DNA of 64,000 nt from Stutzerimonas stutzeri (GCF_024448895.1 NZ_JAMOIC010000004.1:1-64000), one strand, 5' to 3'; shown: positions 17,180-28,283, counted from the stretch's first letter. The notes: generated from the letters alone by a model not told the origin. Numbers and translations: made by a program.

Positions 17180-18070
17180 TCAGTCCTTGCGGATCGAGAA
17201 GTTGGCCATATGCTCCAGGCCCTTGATCAACGCCGAGTGGTCCCAGTTGCTGCCGCCGATGGCCGCGCAGGTGCTGAACACCTGCTGAGCATTGGCGGTG
17301 TTGGGCAGGTTCAGGCCCAACTCGCGAGCACCAGCCAAGGCGAGATTCAGGTCCTTCTGGTGCAGGCTGATGCGGAAGCCTGGATCGAAGGTGCCCTTGA
17401 TCATGCGCTCGCCATGCACTTCCAAAATCTTCGAGCCGGCAAACCCGCCCATCAACGCCTCGCGGACACGGGCCGGGTCGGCGCCGTTCTTCGCTGCGAA
17501 CAACAGGGCTTCGCCAACGGCCTGGATGTTCAGCGCCACGATGATCTGGTTCGCGACCTTGGCCGTCTGGCCGTCGCCGTTCTCACCGACCAGGGTGATG
17601 TTCTTGCCCAGGGCCTGGAACAGCGGCAGGGCACGGGCGAAGCTCTCCTCGCTGCCGCCGATCATGATCGACAGCGTCGCGGCCTTGGCACCGACCTCAC
17701 CACCGGACACCGGTGCGTCGAGGTAGCGGGCGCCGGTGGCGTTGATCTTCTCGGCGAACGCTTTGGTGGCGCTAGGGGAGATCGAGCTCATGTCGATCAC
17801 CAGCTTGTTCGGGCCGACGCCCTCGGCGATGCCATTCTCACGGAACAGCACGTCTTCGACCTGCGGGGTGTCCGGCACCATGATGATGATGAACTCGGCT
17901 TCCTGGGCGACTTCCTTAGGGTTGGCCAGGGAGACGGCGCCAGCCTCGATCAATGCAGCCGGAGCGGCATCGTGATGCGCTGAAAGGAACAGCTCGTGTC
18001 CGGCTTTCTGAAGGTTCTGAGCCATGGGCAGGCCCATGATGCCGGTGCCGATAAATCCGATCTTAGCCAT
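17180..18070 (-). CDS. glxR: 2-hydroxy-3-oxopropionate (tartronate semialdehyde) reductase
   Basis: Reduces tartronate semialdehyde to D-glycerate with NAD(P)H. The 296-aa protein belongs to the beta-hydroxyacid dehydrogenase family: nucleotide motif GFIGTGIMGLPMAQN, substrate motif LDAPVSGGEVGA (about residues 117-128) and catalytic Lys in KVANQIIVALN. I chose the ATG at 18068-18070 with AGGAG seven nt upstream; the few codons before it are not needed. It is third in the gcl-hyi-glxR cluster. Confidence 0.95.
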   Translation of the reverse strand: MAKIGFIGTGIMGLPMAQNLQKAGHELFLSAHHDAAPAALIEAGAVSLANPKEVAQEAEFIIIMVPDTPQVEDVLFRENGIAEGVGPNKLVIDMSSISPSATKAFAEKINATGARYLDAPVSGGEVGAKAATLSIMIGGSEESFARALPLFQALGKNITLVGENGDGQTAKVANQIIVALNIQAVGEALLFAAKNGADPARVREALMGGFAGSKILEVHGERMIKGTFDPGFRISLHQKDLNLALAGARELGLNLPNTANAQQVFSTCAAIGGSNWDHSALIKGLEHMANFSIRKD

Positions 18071-18097
18071 GATAATTCTCCTCAAATTCGTTCTGGT

Positions 18098-18278
18098 CGC
18101 CGAAAAAACTACCTGCGTTGGCAGTACTTCGTTGAGCGCGGCCTGGGTGGCCAGCCTCGGTCAGAATGCTCATTTGGAAGACCAACCTCGCACGCGAGCC
18201 CGGTCCGCTTCTTCGGTCTTCTTTGCGGGGCCGCCTAGGTCTCGTCTTGCCTGCCTTGCCTACGTTTTTCGACTATTT
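18098..18278. repeat. degenerate copy of an interspersed inverted repeat element
   Basis: It shares AACTACCTGCGTTG (18107-18120) and AATGCTCATTT (18165-18175) in the same order with the element at 23108-23247. Its ends GTCGCCGAAAAAACTACCTG and GCCTACGTTTTTCGAC are imperfect inverted repeats. It fills the gap between hyi and glxR. Confidence 0.55.
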
Positions 18279-18279
18279 A

Positions 18280-19062
18280 TTAGATGGCGTTGTGGCTCTT
18301 CAGCCAGCCAAGGCCTGCTTCGGTGGTGGTGGCCGGCTTGTATTCACAGCCGACCCAGCCCTCGTAACCAATGTGGTCCAGGTGTTCAAACAGGAAGTGG
18401 TAGTTGATCTCGCCCGTGCCGGGTTCGTTACGGCCGGGGTTGTCCGCCAGCTGCACATGGTTGATGGCTGCCAGATTGGTTTCGATGGTGCGCGCCAGGT
18501 CTCCTTCCATGATCTGCATGTGGTAGATGTCGTACTGCAGGAACAAGTTGGTGCTGCCGACCTTGTCGCGGATTTCCAGCGCATGCGAGGTGTTGTTTAG
18601 GAAGAAACGTGGGATGTCGCGGGTGTTGATCATCTCCATGACCAACCTGATGCCCTCCGCTTCGAGCTTTTTCGCCGCGTAGCGCAGGTTCTCTATAAAG
18701 GTGATTTCCAGCTTGCCAAGGTCGGCGCCGCGAGGCGCAATACCGGCCAGACAGTTGATCTGGGTGTTGCCCAGCACCTTGGCGTAGGCGATGGCCTGGT
18801 CGACGCCGGCGCGAAATTCTTCGATCCGTTCCGGGTCGCAGGCAATGCCACGGTCGCCGTTGGCCCAGTCACCGGCCGGCAGGTTGAAGAGCACCTGGGT
18901 CAGGTTGTGGGCGTCCAGTCGTGCCTTGATCTCTTCGGCCGGGTAGTCGTAGGGAAAGAGGTACTCGACACCGCTGAAGCCGGCTTCGGCAGCGGCGGCG
19001 AAGCGGTCGAGGAAATCCATCTCGGTAAACAGCATGGACAGGTTGGCGGCGAAACGGGGCAT
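18280..19062 (-). CDS. hyi: hydroxypyruvate isomerase
   Basis: Interconverts hydroxypyruvate and tartronate semialdehyde. The 260-aa TIM-barrel protein has the family blocks AANLSMLFTEMDFLDRF, VMEMINTRDIP (catalytic Glu), LQYDIYHMQIMEGD and GWVGCEYKP (second Glu). AAGGAGAT precedes the ATG. It is second in the gcl cluster; a REP-type repeat separates it from gcl and another repeat from glxR. Confidence 0.95.
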   Translation of the reverse strand: MPRFAANLSMLFTEMDFLDRFAAAAEAGFSGVEYLFPYDYPAEEIKARLDAHNLTQVLFNLPAGDWANGDRGIACDPERIEEFRAGVDQAIAYAKVLGNTQINCLAGIAPRGADLGKLEITFIENLRYAAKKLEAEGIRLVMEMINTRDIPRFFLNNTSHALEIRDKVGSTNLFLQYDIYHMQIMEGDLARTIETNLAAINHVQLADNPGRNEPGTGEINYHFLFEHLDHIGYEGWVGCEYKPATTTEAGLGWLKSHNAI

Positions 19063-19117
19063 AGGTATCTCCTTGTGATCTGTAGGGATCGGTTCGGTAC
19101 GTCGGTGCTACGTTTTT

Positions 19118-19227
19118 GGTGGATATGCTTCGCGATATCCACCCTACGGGTCTGCTTTTCGTAGGAGCCAGCTTGCTGGCGATCAGTCGGGCATGGCGCT
19201 TAGGATCGCCAGCAGACTGGCTCCTAC
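19118..19227. repeat. hairpin plus REP pair between gcl and hyi
   Basis: GGTGGATAT/ATATCCACC (19118-19143) forms a 9-bp stem. Then GTAGGAGCCAGCTTGCTGGCGATC (split: 19161-19184) and its inverted partner (19204-19227) form a classical Pseudomonas REP pair. It could stabilise or attenuate the operon transcript between the two genes. Confidence 0.75.
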
Positions 19228-19244
19228 GGGCGGTGCGTCTTCCG

Positions 19245-21026
<1,782 letters not shown>

Positions 21027-21143
21027 GGGTCATTCCCTCCTACGGGTAACTCGATAGTTTTTATACGTGGCCCAAGCATGAAGGGCTGGCCGGAACGAGT
21101 GAATTGGCCGAAACTTCAATTCTGTCGATATCAGGAGTATCGA

Positions 21144-22052
21144 ATGGATCGCTACACAACCTTGCAAAGCTTCGTGCTGGTAGCCGAAAGCGGGAGTTTC
21201 GCTGCCGCTGCGCTGAAGGAAGGCGTGACACCGGTGGTCATGGGCCGCCGACTCGATGCGCTGGAGCGGCATCTAGGTGTGAAGCTGATGCACCGCTCCA
21301 CGCGCGGGCTGGCGCTGACTGATCTGGGCGAGCAATACCTGGAGCGCGCCCGCGGGCTGATCAAGGACTTCGAGGAAGCCGATGCCAGCATCAGCCACCA
21401 CGGCACCTCGGTGCGCGGGCATCTGGTGGTGTCGGCGCCGGCTGCGTTCGGGCGGCGGCATATTGGTCCGCATGCGCCTGCGTTTCAGGCGCGCTATCCG
21501 GACCTGCAGCTGTCGTTCAACTTCACCGACAGCGTGGTCGACCTGGTGCGCCACGGTTACGACATGGGTATTCGCATCGGCGAGGTGACCGACCCCAACT
21601 ACGTGGCGGTGCGGCTGTTTCCGAACAGGCGGGTGGTATGCGGCTCGCCGGAGTACTTCGCCCGCCATGGCACGCCGACGGCATTGGAAGAGCTGACGCA
21701 GCACAACTGCCTGGCCTTCAACCTGCAGGGCGGGCAGCAGCGTGGCTGGACCTTCCTGCGCGACGGCAGGCAGGTGGCGATCCGCGTGGCCGGCAATCTG
21801 GACTGCAATGACGGTGAGCTGCTGTTCGACTGGGTCAAGCAGGGCCTTGGCATCGGCTGGCGCTCGACCTGGGAGATCCAGGCCGAGCTCAAGCGTGGCG
21901 AGCTGGTCACGGTACTTGACGAGTACGCGCTGCCGGCCTACGACATCCAGGCGGTGTACCCGCAGCAGCGCTACCTGCCGGCCAAGGTGCGTTTCTTCAT
22001 CGACTATCTGAAGGACATCTACAACGCACAGGGCTATTGGGAAGTGCGCTGA
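21144..22052 (+). CDS. LysR-family regulator, divergent from gcl
   Basis: A 302-aa transcription factor with an N-terminal helix-turn-helix (LQSFVLVAESGSFAAAALKEGVTPVVMGRRLDALE, split over residues about 6-40) and an effector domain resembling the CrgA-type subgroup (RGHLVVSAPAAFGRRHIGP). The ATG at 21144 has CAGGAG upstream. The open frame extends far upstream but only as an antisense shadow of gcl. Position and orientation suggest that it regulates gcl-hyi-glxR in response to glyoxylate or an ureide; this is inference. Confidence 0.88.
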   Translation: MDRYTTLQSFVLVAESGSFAAAALKEGVTPVVMGRRLDALERHLGVKLMHRSTRGLALTDLGEQYLERARGLIKDFEEADASISHHGTSVRGHLVVSAPAAFGRRHIGPHAPAFQARYPDLQLSFNFTDSVVDLVRHGYDMGIRIGEVTDPNYVAVRLFPNRRVVCGSPEYFARHGTPTALEELTQHNCLAFNLQGGQQRGWTFLRDGRQVAIRVAGNLDCNDGELLFDWVKQGLGIGWRSTWEIQAELKRGELVTVLDEYALPAYDIQAVYPQQRYLPAKVRFFIDYLKDIYNAQGYWEVR

Positions 22053-22057
22053 GCGGC

Positions 22058-22468
22058 TCAGTTGCCGCGGTAGATGGAGAAGCCGTAGGGGCTCAGCAGC
22101 AGCGGGATGTGGTAGTGCTCGACGCTGCCGTCGGCTTCGAAGATCACTGGAACTTCGGGGAAAAAGGTGCTGGCCTTCTGCGTGGCGAACCAGTCGCCAG
22201 TCATGAAGGTGACGCGGTAAGTGCCTTTCTCCAGCGCCTTGCCTTCGGGGTATAACGCGGTGACCCGACCTTGAGCGTTGGTCTCGCCGCTGTTGAGTGA
22301 TTTCCAGGTGTCACCCTGACGTTGTTCCAGTGTGACGCGCACATCCGGTGACGGCAGGCCGTTTTCCAGATTGAGCACATGCACACTGAGCGGGTTGCCA
22401 GCTGCGAGGGTGAGACCGGACAGGCCGCTGAGCATCAAGCCGGCAGCGATTGAACGTAGTGCTTTCAT
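22058..22468 (-). CDS. hiuH: periplasmic 5-hydroxyisourate hydrolase (transthyretin-like)
   Basis: Hydrolyses 5-hydroxyisourate, the unstable product of urate oxidation, to OHCU. The 136-aa protein begins with a signal peptide (to about residue 23, LTLAAG), then the family motif LSVHVLNLENGLP, central GRVTALYP and C-terminal YHIPLLLSPYGFSIYRG. The last residue is Asn where most members end in Ser. A signal peptide is also present in E. coli HiuH (YedX). It precedes nothing on its strand but follows the GlcG-like gene by 16 nt, and converges on the LysR gene with 5 nt spacing. Confidence 0.93.
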   Translation of the reverse strand: MKALRSIAAGLMLSGLSGLTLAAGNPLSVHVLNLENGLPSPDVRVTLEQRQGDTWKSLNSGETNAQGRVTALYPEGKALEKGTYRVTFMTGDWFATQKASTFFPEVPVIFEADGSVEHYHIPLLLSPYGFSIYRGN

Positions 22469-22484
22469 GGGGTTTTCCTTTTCT

Positions 22485-22988
22485 TCAGTGGGAGGAGGGC
22501 AGCAGTTTTTCGATGGCGGCCATGGCGCAGGCCTCGTCGTTCTTGGCACCGCCGGCACCGGCCACGCCGATGGCACCAATTACCTCGTCGCCGACCTTCA
22601 GCGGCACGCCACCGCCGAGCAGCAACAGTTCATCCAGCGTGTTGAGGTTGGCGGCGTCCGGCGTAGCGGCGGCGCGTTCGGCGAACAGGCGGGTCGGGGT
22701 CTTGCTCGACAGCGCGGTGTAGGCCTTGCGCTGTGCCGCGAGAGTGTTGTGCGGGCCGACGTTGTCGTCCCGGCGCAGGGCGACCAGGTTGCCGCCGCGA
22801 TCCACCACCGCGACCACCGCCGTGCGGTTTTCCGCGTGGCACTGATCCAGCGTGGCCTGGATCAGGCCGTCGGCCAGGGCCAGCGATACGTTCTGTTGGG
22901 CGATCGGTGCTGGCGTGGCGGCGTTGGCGCTTAGGGCCGGGGTAAGTAATGCCAGCGTCAGCAATGACAGTGTGGCTGCGGTACGCAT
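22485..22988 (-). CDS. secreted GlcG/HbpS-like (DUF336) protein
   Basis: A 167-aa protein with a signal peptide (cleavage near SANAATP, about residue 24) and one GlcG/HbpS domain: AVVDRGGNLVALRRDD, then VPLKVGDEVIGAIGVAGAGG and a C-terminal AIEKLL. Members bind haem or small molecules; several are redox or corrin-related. AAGGAAA precedes the ATG at 22986-22988. It is first in a two-gene unit with hiuH and divergent from a two-component system; a shared role in periplasmic oxidative damage or purine catabolism is plausible but unproven. Confidence 0.85.
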   Translation of the reverse strand: MRTAATLSLLTLALLTPALSANAATPAPIAQQNVSLALADGLIQATLDQCHAENRTAVVAVVDRGGNLVALRRDDNVGPHNTLAAQRKAYTALSSKTPTRLFAERAAATPDAANLNTLDELLLLGGGVPLKVGDEVIGAIGVAGAGGAKNDEACAMAAIEKLLPSSH

Positions 22989-23107
22989 ATCGGTTTCCTT
23001 GGATGGCTGAGCTTCGGGGCGCATGGTGCCGATGCCTGCCCGTCAGAACCGTTGCCTGCGCATTACGCTTTTGTAATGGCCGCTTCGACGCCGACTCCCT
23101 AACCTAG

Positions 23108-23247
23108 CAGGCCGTTGAAGAACTACCTGCGTTGCCATCGCTGCGTTGAAAACAGGCTCAAAATGCTCATTTACCACTTGTAAACTGCGCTTTTTCGCCT
23201 GTTTTCGCCTTGCGCTGGCTGCCTCGCTGACGTTCTTCAACGACCTG
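23108..23247. repeat. interspersed inverted repeat element in a divergent promoter region
   Basis: Terminal arms CAGGCCGTTGAAGAAC (23108-23123) and GTTCTTCAACGACCTG (23232-23247) match in 15 of 16 bases; internal arms GAAAACAGGC (23148-23157) and GCCTGTTTTC (23197-23206) match perfectly. A degenerate relative is at 18098-18278. It has no coding capacity and looks like a MITE-like or BIME-like element. It fills much of the 285-nt gap between the GlcG-like gene and the response regulator. Confidence 0.7.
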
Positions 23248-23273
23248 CGGCGCACATTCAGCGAGGTGATCCG

Positions 23274-23948
23274 ATGCGAATTCTGGTGGTGGAGGACGAG
23301 GCCAAGACGGCCGACTACCTCAAGCGTGGGTTGGAGGAGTCCGGCTACCGTGTGGAGGTCGCGCGCAATGGCGTCGACGGCAAACACCTGATCGAGGAGG
23401 AGCCGTTCGATTTCGTGATCCTCGACGTCATGCTGCCGGGGCTCGATGGCTGGCAGCTGGTGCAGGTGGTGCGCAACCGTTCGACGCACACGCCGGTGCT
23501 GTTCCTGACGGCGCGCGATGCAGTGGAAGACCGTGTGCGCGGGCTGGAGTTGGGCGCCGACGACTATCTGGTCAAACCGTTCTCCTATGCCGAGCTGCTA
23601 GCGCGGGTACGCACCCTGCTGCGCCGCGGGCCGCCGCGCGAAGTCGAACGCTTCCACGTCGCCGATCTGGACCTGGACCTGCTGCGCCGCCGCGTTACTC
23701 GCCAGGGCGAGCGCATCAGCCTGACCAACAAGGAGTTCGCCTTGCTGCATCTGTTGCTCAGTCGCCAGGGCGAGGTGCTGTCCCGCGCGCAGATCGCCTC
23801 GCAGGTCTGGCAGATGAATTTCGACAGCGACACCAACGTGGTCGACGTGGCGATCCGCCGCCTGCGCGCAAAGGTCGACGATCCCTATCCGCTCAAACTC
23901 ATCCACACCGTGCGCGGTATGGGTTACGTGCTGGAGACGGCATCGTGA
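23274..23948 (+). CDS. heavy-metal/HprR-type response regulator
   Basis: OmpR-family DNA-binding response regulator of 224 aa. Receiver domain residues 1-115 with acidic pocket E7/D8, phospho-acceptor D51 (VILDVMLPG) and switch Lys in DDYLVKPF; winged-helix output from about 125. Closest in style to CusR/CopR/HprR. GAGGTGAT precedes the ATG. The next gene, a sensor kinase, overlaps by 4 nt. In E. coli hprRS sits divergent to hiuH and regulates it after H2O2 exposure; the same neighbourhood here favours an HprR role, with copper response as the alternative. Confidence 0.88.
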   Translation: MRILVVEDEAKTADYLKRGLEESGYRVEVARNGVDGKHLIEEEPFDFVILDVMLPGLDGWQLVQVVRNRSTHTPVLFLTARDAVEDRVRGLELGADDYLVKPFSYAELLARVRTLLRRGPPREVERFHVADLDLDLLRRRVTRQGERISLTNKEFALLHLLLSRQGEVLSRAQIASQVWQMNFDSDTNVVDVAIRRLRAKVDDPYPLKLIHTVRGMGYVLETAS

Positions 23949-25300
23949 GGCTGTTGCCGCGCTCGCTCAGCCTGCGCCTGGCCATCGCTTTCGCTCTGGT
24001 GGCTGTAGTGCTGCTCGGTGCCATCGGACTGTATTTGTATCGCTCGCTGGAGCGGGAAATCAGCTGGCGTGACGATCAGGCACTGCTCGGTCGGCTGGAA
24101 CGTATGCAGGCGCTGCTGGAAGACAGCACCAGTATCGAGGCGCTCCGCCAACGACCTCAGCTGTACGAAAACATGCTGGGCAATCGCGACAGCCTGCTCT
24201 GGCTGCTCGACGCTCAGGGGCGCCCGCTGATCGAAATCAACCCGGAGAGGCTGATCATTCCGAAGTTGCCGGCCAGCAAGGCTGCGGCGCTGACCGATGC
24301 TGACGGAGCGCGGCTGGCCTGGCGTCGGTTGCCGGGCGAAGCCGGTCTGACACTGGTCGCCGGTCGCCTGCTAGCCGAGCGTGAGCAGATGCTCGCCGCC
24401 TACCGCGTAAAACTGTGGTGGGCGCTCAGTCTCGGCGCGCTGCTGGCGTCAGTGCTTGGCTGGCTGATCAGCCGGCGCGCGTTGCGTCCGGTGCGTCACT
24501 TGACGCGTCAGGCCCTGGCGATCGACGTGCAGCATCTGCACCTCCGCTTGGACGAATCAGCGATGCCGAGCGAACTGGAACCGCTGCGTGCCGCGTTGAA
24601 CCAGATGCTCAATCGGTTGGAACAGGGCTTCGCGCGGCTGTCACGCTTCAGCGAAGACCTTGCCCACGAGATGCGTACGCCGCTGGGCAATCTCATGGGG
24701 CAGACCCAGCAGCTTTTGCACAAGGATCGCGATGCCGAGGCCTATCACGCGCTGCTGGTGTCCAATCAGGAGGAGTATGAACGCCTGGCGCGGATGATCG
24801 ACAGCATGTTGTTCCTCGCCCGTGCCGAGCAGCCGGCGGCCATCGAGCGACAGCGCTTTGCATTGCCGGCACTGGTCGAGCAGCTGTGCGACTACTTCGA
24901 AGGCGTCGCCGAAGAGCGCGGCATTCAGCTGCTCGATGAAACCGAGGGTGAGCTGTTCGGTGATCCTGAGATGATTCGCCGGGCGCTGGCGAACCTGCTG
25001 GCCAATGCGCTGCGCTACGGCGTTAGTGACAGCACGGTGCGCATCGTCAGTGGCTCAGAGGATGGCTGGCGGTCGGTCAGCGTGATCAATCTAGGACCTC
25101 CGATCCCGCCCGAGCATCTGCCGCGGCTGTTCGATCGCTTCTACCGCTGCGACCCATCGCGCGCCGAGCCGGGCGATACTGGCGGGCTGGGACTGGCTAT
25201 CGTGCGTTCAATCATGCAACTGCATGGCGGCGAGGTGAGCGTTCGCAGCGATGCCAAGGGAACGGAGTTCATCCTGCGCTTCCCGGCAGAAATGGTCTGA
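23945..25300 (+). CDS. heavy-metal/HprS-type sensor histidine kinase
   Basis: A 451-aa membrane kinase that starts with GTG overlapping the regulator stop (GTGA). Two membrane segments (about residues 10-32 and 155-175) bracket a periplasmic sensor of about 120 residues; then HAMP, HisKA with phospho-accepting H241 in [14 protein letters not shown], and HATPase with N ([12 protein letters not shown]), G1 and G2 boxes ([10 protein letters not shown]). The family is CusS/HprS-like, sensing metals or redox state in the periplasm. The sensed signal cannot be read directly; the divergent hiuH supports oxidative or copper stress. Confidence 0.9.
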   Translation: MRLLPRSLSLRLAIAFALVAVVLLGAIGLYLYRSLEREISWRDDQALLGRLERMQALLEDSTSIEALRQRPQLYENMLGNRDSLLWLLDAQGRPLIEINPERLIIPKLPASKAAALTDADGARLAWRRLPGEAGLTLVAGRLLAEREQMLAAYRVKLWWALSLGALLASVLGWLISRRALRPVRHLTRQALAIDVQHLHLRLDESAMPSELEPLRAALNQMLNRLEQGFARLSRFSEDLAHEMRTPLGNLMGQTQQLLHKDRDAEAYHALLVSNQEEYERLARMIDSMLFLARAEQPAAIERQRFALPALVEQLCDYFEGVAEERGIQLLDETEGELFGDPEMIRRALANLLANALRYGVSDSTVRIVSGSEDGWRSVSVINLGPPIPPEHLPRLFDRFYRCDPSRAEPGDTGGLGLAIVRSIMQLHGGEVSVRSDAKGTEFILRFPAEMV

Positions 25301-25382
25301 TTACGATCATCGCCTCTGGATATGGATGCCGGCGCGCGCTGTCACAGCTAAGGTCATAAAACTGCCTTTGAGAGACGCGCTT

Positions 25383-26228
25383 GTGGACTCCCTGAAAATC
25401 GCCACCTACAACATCAACGGTATCCGTGCACGCCGCACCAACCTGCTTGAATGGCTAGAGCGCGAGCAGCCGGACGTGGTGTGCCTGCAAGAGCTCAAGG
25501 CGCAGGACGCCGACTTCCCCATTGATGACATCCGCGCCGCCGGTTACGGCGCTATCTGGCAGGGGCAGAAATCGTGGAATGGCGTGGCGATTCTGGCGAA
25601 GGGAGATGATCCGCTGGAGATCCGCCGCGGTCTGCCGGGCGATCCGGACGATACCCACAGCCGTTATCTGGAAGCGGCGGCCCATGGCGTGATCGTCGCC
25701 TGCCTCTATCTGCCCAACGGCAACCCGCAGCCGGGGCCGAAGTTCGATTACAAACTGAGCTGGTTCGAGCGCTTCATCGAGCACGCCGCCGGGTTGTTCG
25801 CCAGCGGCCACCCGGTGGTGCTGGCCGGCGACTACAACGTTATTCCCACTGACGAAGACATCTACAACCCGCGCTCCTGGAAGAAGGACGCACTGCTGCA
25901 GCCGGAAAGCCGCGAATGCTTCGACCGGCTGCTGGCGCAGGGCTGGACCGATGCTTTGCGGGCTAAATACCCGGACGAGCGCATCTATACCTTCTGGGAT
26001 TACTTTCGCCAGCACTGGCAGAAGAACTCCGGCCTGCGGATCGATCATCTCTTGCTTAGCGCCGATCTGGCGCCACGGTTGATCGATGCCGGCGTTGACC
26101 GCTGGGTGCGTGATCAGGAGCATGCCAGCGACCATGCGCCAACCTGGGTAACCCTGAAGGGCGCCGCGAGCGCTGAGACCGAGCCGGAAAAGCCGGCCAA
26201 ACGCAGCAAAGCCAAGTCAACGAGGTAA
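25383..26228 (+). CDS. xthA: exodeoxyribonuclease III
   Basis: AP endonuclease and 3'-5' exonuclease of base excision repair. The 281-aa protein has the metal-binding E in CLQELKAQD, the catalytic YLPNG motif, GDYNVIP, and the C-terminal catalytic RIDHLLLS and EHASDHAPTW. I placed the start at GTG 25383 (VDSLKIATYNINGIR), because family members start right before KIATYN; an ATG at 25327 in frame would add 19 residues without similarity. The C-terminus has a Lys-rich tail (KPAKRSKAKSTR). Confidence 0.92.
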   Translation: MDSLKIATYNINGIRARRTNLLEWLEREQPDVVCLQELKAQDADFPIDDIRAAGYGAIWQGQKSWNGVAILAKGDDPLEIRRGLPGDPDDTHSRYLEAAAHGVIVACLYLPNGNPQPGPKFDYKLSWFERFIEHAAGLFASGHPVVLAGDYNVIPTDEDIYNPRSWKKDALLQPESRECFDRLLAQGWTDALRAKYPDERIYTFWDYFRQHWQKNSGLRIDHLLLSADLAPRLIDAGVDRWVRDQEHASDHAPTWVTLKGAASAETEPEKPAKRSKAKSTR

Positions 26229-26290
26229 ACTCGCTGCAGTCAGCGCTCAACGCGCCTGGCTCTTTTCGCTTCTGCTGGAGCTTGCCCGTC

Positions 26291-26683
26291 ATGCGTCGCC
26301 CCCGTCATGCGCCTATCTGGATAGCGGCTTTCGCCGTCCTGCTGCATCTGTTCGCGATGCCGCTGATGGCTGCGCACATGCAGGCGGGTTCGGGTAAACA
26401 CTGCGCGATGGCCAGTGCCAGTGTGAGCCAGCATCACACCGGGCACGGGCACGTCCAGCACGCTCACGTCGATGAATCTGAGCCCAAGCCCAGTCATCAT
26501 CAGGGGATGCCTTGCTGCTGCGCGGCGGGATCGGCATCGCTGGCTGCGATCACGACCGGCTCGCCGGTGCTGCATCCGCCGCATCTGATGCGGCTCGGCA
26601 GTCTGCCCACGGCGACTGCGCCTCTGCTGTCACCGCGTTACCGTTGGCCCGCACTCAATCCCCGCGCCTCCCCGCTCGCCTGA
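26291..26683 (+). CDS. DUF2946 family protein, putative metal-related
   Basis: A 130-aa secreted or membrane-anchored protein with an N-terminal hydrophobic signal (APIWIAAFAVLLHLFAMPLMAA), a His-rich middle (QHHTGHGHVQHAHVD) and a Cys triplet MPCCCAAG, then a C-terminal tail YRWPALNPRASP like other DUF2946 proteins. His and Cys clusters suggest copper or other metal handling. The ATG at 26291 has GGAG 10 nt upstream. A PepSY-TM protein follows after a REP-bearing gap of 226 nt; in related bacteria DUF2946 genes accompany copper-regulated TonB receptors. Confidence 0.8.
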   Translation: MRRPRHAPIWIAAFAVLLHLFAMPLMAAHMQAGSGKHCAMASASVSQHHTGHGHVQHAHVDESEPKPSHHQGMPCCCAAGSASLAAITTGSPVLHPPHLMRLGSLPTATAPLLSPRYRWPALNPRASPLA

Positions 26684-26803
26684 TCGATAACCCCTGATCT
26701 GCCCGGTAGCCATCGACGGTCGCGTATGCGTGCCGTTGCTGGTCGCTGGCCTTGCTGCAGGCCTACGTCCCGGCCGGCAGAGCAAAAAATACGGTCCCGC
26801 CTT

Positions 26804-26875
26804 TGTAGGAGCGAGCTTGCTCGCGATCCCGACCCACTACAGCGTCATTGATCGCCAGCAAGCTGGCACCTACAG
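26804..26875. repeat. REP pair between DUF2946 and PepSY genes
   Basis: TGTAGGAGCGAGCTTGCTCG (26804-26823) continuing to GCGATC and an inverted partner GATCGCCAGCAAGCTGGCACCTACA (26850-26874, split here) form a typical Pseudomonas REP/BIME structure. Confidence 0.8.
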
Positions 26876-26909
26876 AGAAGCTGCAGCCATTTCGATCGAG
26901 TAAGTAGTC

Positions 26910-28283
26910 ATGACTTCAAGTACCGCTGGCGCCCACCACGAGGGGCTATCCATGGTTTCCCGCACGCGGCACCCGCTGCTGGCGTTGTTGATTCGTCTGC
27001 ATCTGTACGTTGGGCTGCTGGTAGGCCCTTTCATTTTCGTCGCTGCGTTGAGCGGCCTGGTCTATGCGTTGACACCGCAACTCGAAGACCGCCTCTACGC
27101 CGAGCAGCTCTACACCGACAGCACCGGAACGCCGCAACCGTTGGCCCGACAGATCGAGATTGCGCAGGCCCATATTGGTGAATCGGCGACGCTTTCGGCG
27201 GTCCGACCGGCACCAGGGGCCGGATACACCACCCGTGTGATGTTCAAGGCACCGACGCTGGGTGAGTCAGAGAGCCGAGCGGTGTTCATTGATCCGAGCA
27301 CTGCCGAGGTCCGCGGCAATCTGCTGGTGTATGGGACCAGTGGCGTGCTTCCGCTGCGCACCTGGCTCGATCAGTTCCACCGTAGCCTGCTGCTCGGCGA
27401 ACCGGGCCGGATATACAGTGAGCTGGCCGCGTCCTGGCTGTGGGTCGCGGCGCTGGGTGGCTTTGCGTTGTGGTACATCCGGCGGCAACGCAGCGTTGGG
27501 GCGGCGCGCTCGAAAGGGGTGAGACGCTGGCATGCCACGCTTGGGCTGTTCCTGCTGATCGGGCTGCTGTTCTTCTCTGCGACCGGCCTGACATGGTCGC
27601 GCTGGGCAGGCGACAACATCGGTGTCGCACGGGCTGCGCTGGGCATGTCTACGCCAAGCGTGTCCACTGCGCTGGATGGAGAGGTAGCTGCGCCGGCAGG
27701 CGAGCATGGCCATCACACCGGTATGGCAATGCCGCATGCCGGGTCGGCTGATCCAATGATGTTCGATGCGGTACTCAGCGCCGCGCGGGAGAACGGGATA
27801 GACGCCAGCAAGGTAGAGATCATGCCGGCCGCCGGACCGGATCGCGCCTGGACGGTGACTGAAATCGACCGCAGCTGGCCCACCCAGGTGGATGCCGTGG
27901 CCGTCGATCCGCGCACGCTGCACATCACCGATCGCACCGATTTCGCGACCTTCCCGATTGCAGCCAAGCTAACGCGCTGGGGCATCGATGCGCACATGGG
28001 CTCACTGTTCGGTCTGGCCAATCAGCTGCTGCTTGCAGTGACCGCGCTTGGCCTGGCGGCCCTGGTGGCCATGGGTTACCTGATGTGGTGGCGACGCCGC
28101 GCGCAGGGTCGAGCCATCCGGCCGGGACTGGTCGAAGCGCTGCGTGGGCTCTCGCCGCGCGAGCGCTGGGCGACGGGCGCCGTCGCGTTGGTATTCGGCA
28201 TGTGCCTGCCGGTGCTAGGTGTCAGCTTGTTTCTCTTCCTTGCGGTGGATGTGCTGATGACGACACTTCGGCGCGCCAGTTGA
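26910..28283 (+). CDS. PepSY-associated transmembrane protein
   Basis: A 457-aa inner-membrane protein of the PepSY_TM family, with about four or five membrane segments and two PepSY-like periplasmic portions, the first around residues 65-130. Family members are thought to be flavin- or haem-dependent iron reductases for siderophores or copper-linked membrane proteins. A His/Met-rich insertion, GEHGHHTGMAMPHAG (about residues 265-280), is a likely metal site. An alternative start at ATG 26952 has GAGGGG 6 nt upstream and would remove 14 residues. Confidence 0.85.
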   Translation: MTSSTAGAHHEGLSMVSRTRHPLLALLIRLHLYVGLLVGPFIFVAALSGLVYALTPQLEDRLYAEQLYTDSTGTPQPLARQIEIAQAHIGESATLSAVRPAPGAGYTTRVMFKAPTLGESESRAVFIDPSTAEVRGNLLVYGTSGVLPLRTWLDQFHRSLLLGEPGRIYSELAASWLWVAALGGFALWYIRRQRSVGAARSKGVRRWHATLGLFLLIGLLFFSATGLTWSRWAGDNIGVARAALGMSTPSVSTALDGEVAAPAGEHGHHTGMAMPHAGSADPMMFDAVLSAARENGIDASKVEIMPAAGPDRAWTVTEIDRSWPTQVDAVAVDPRTLHITDRTDFATFPIAAKLTRWGIDAHMGSLFGLANQLLLAVTALGLAALVAMGYLMWWRRRAQGRAIRPGLVEALRGLSPRERWATGAVALVFGMCLPVLGVSLFLFLAVDVLMTTLRRAS

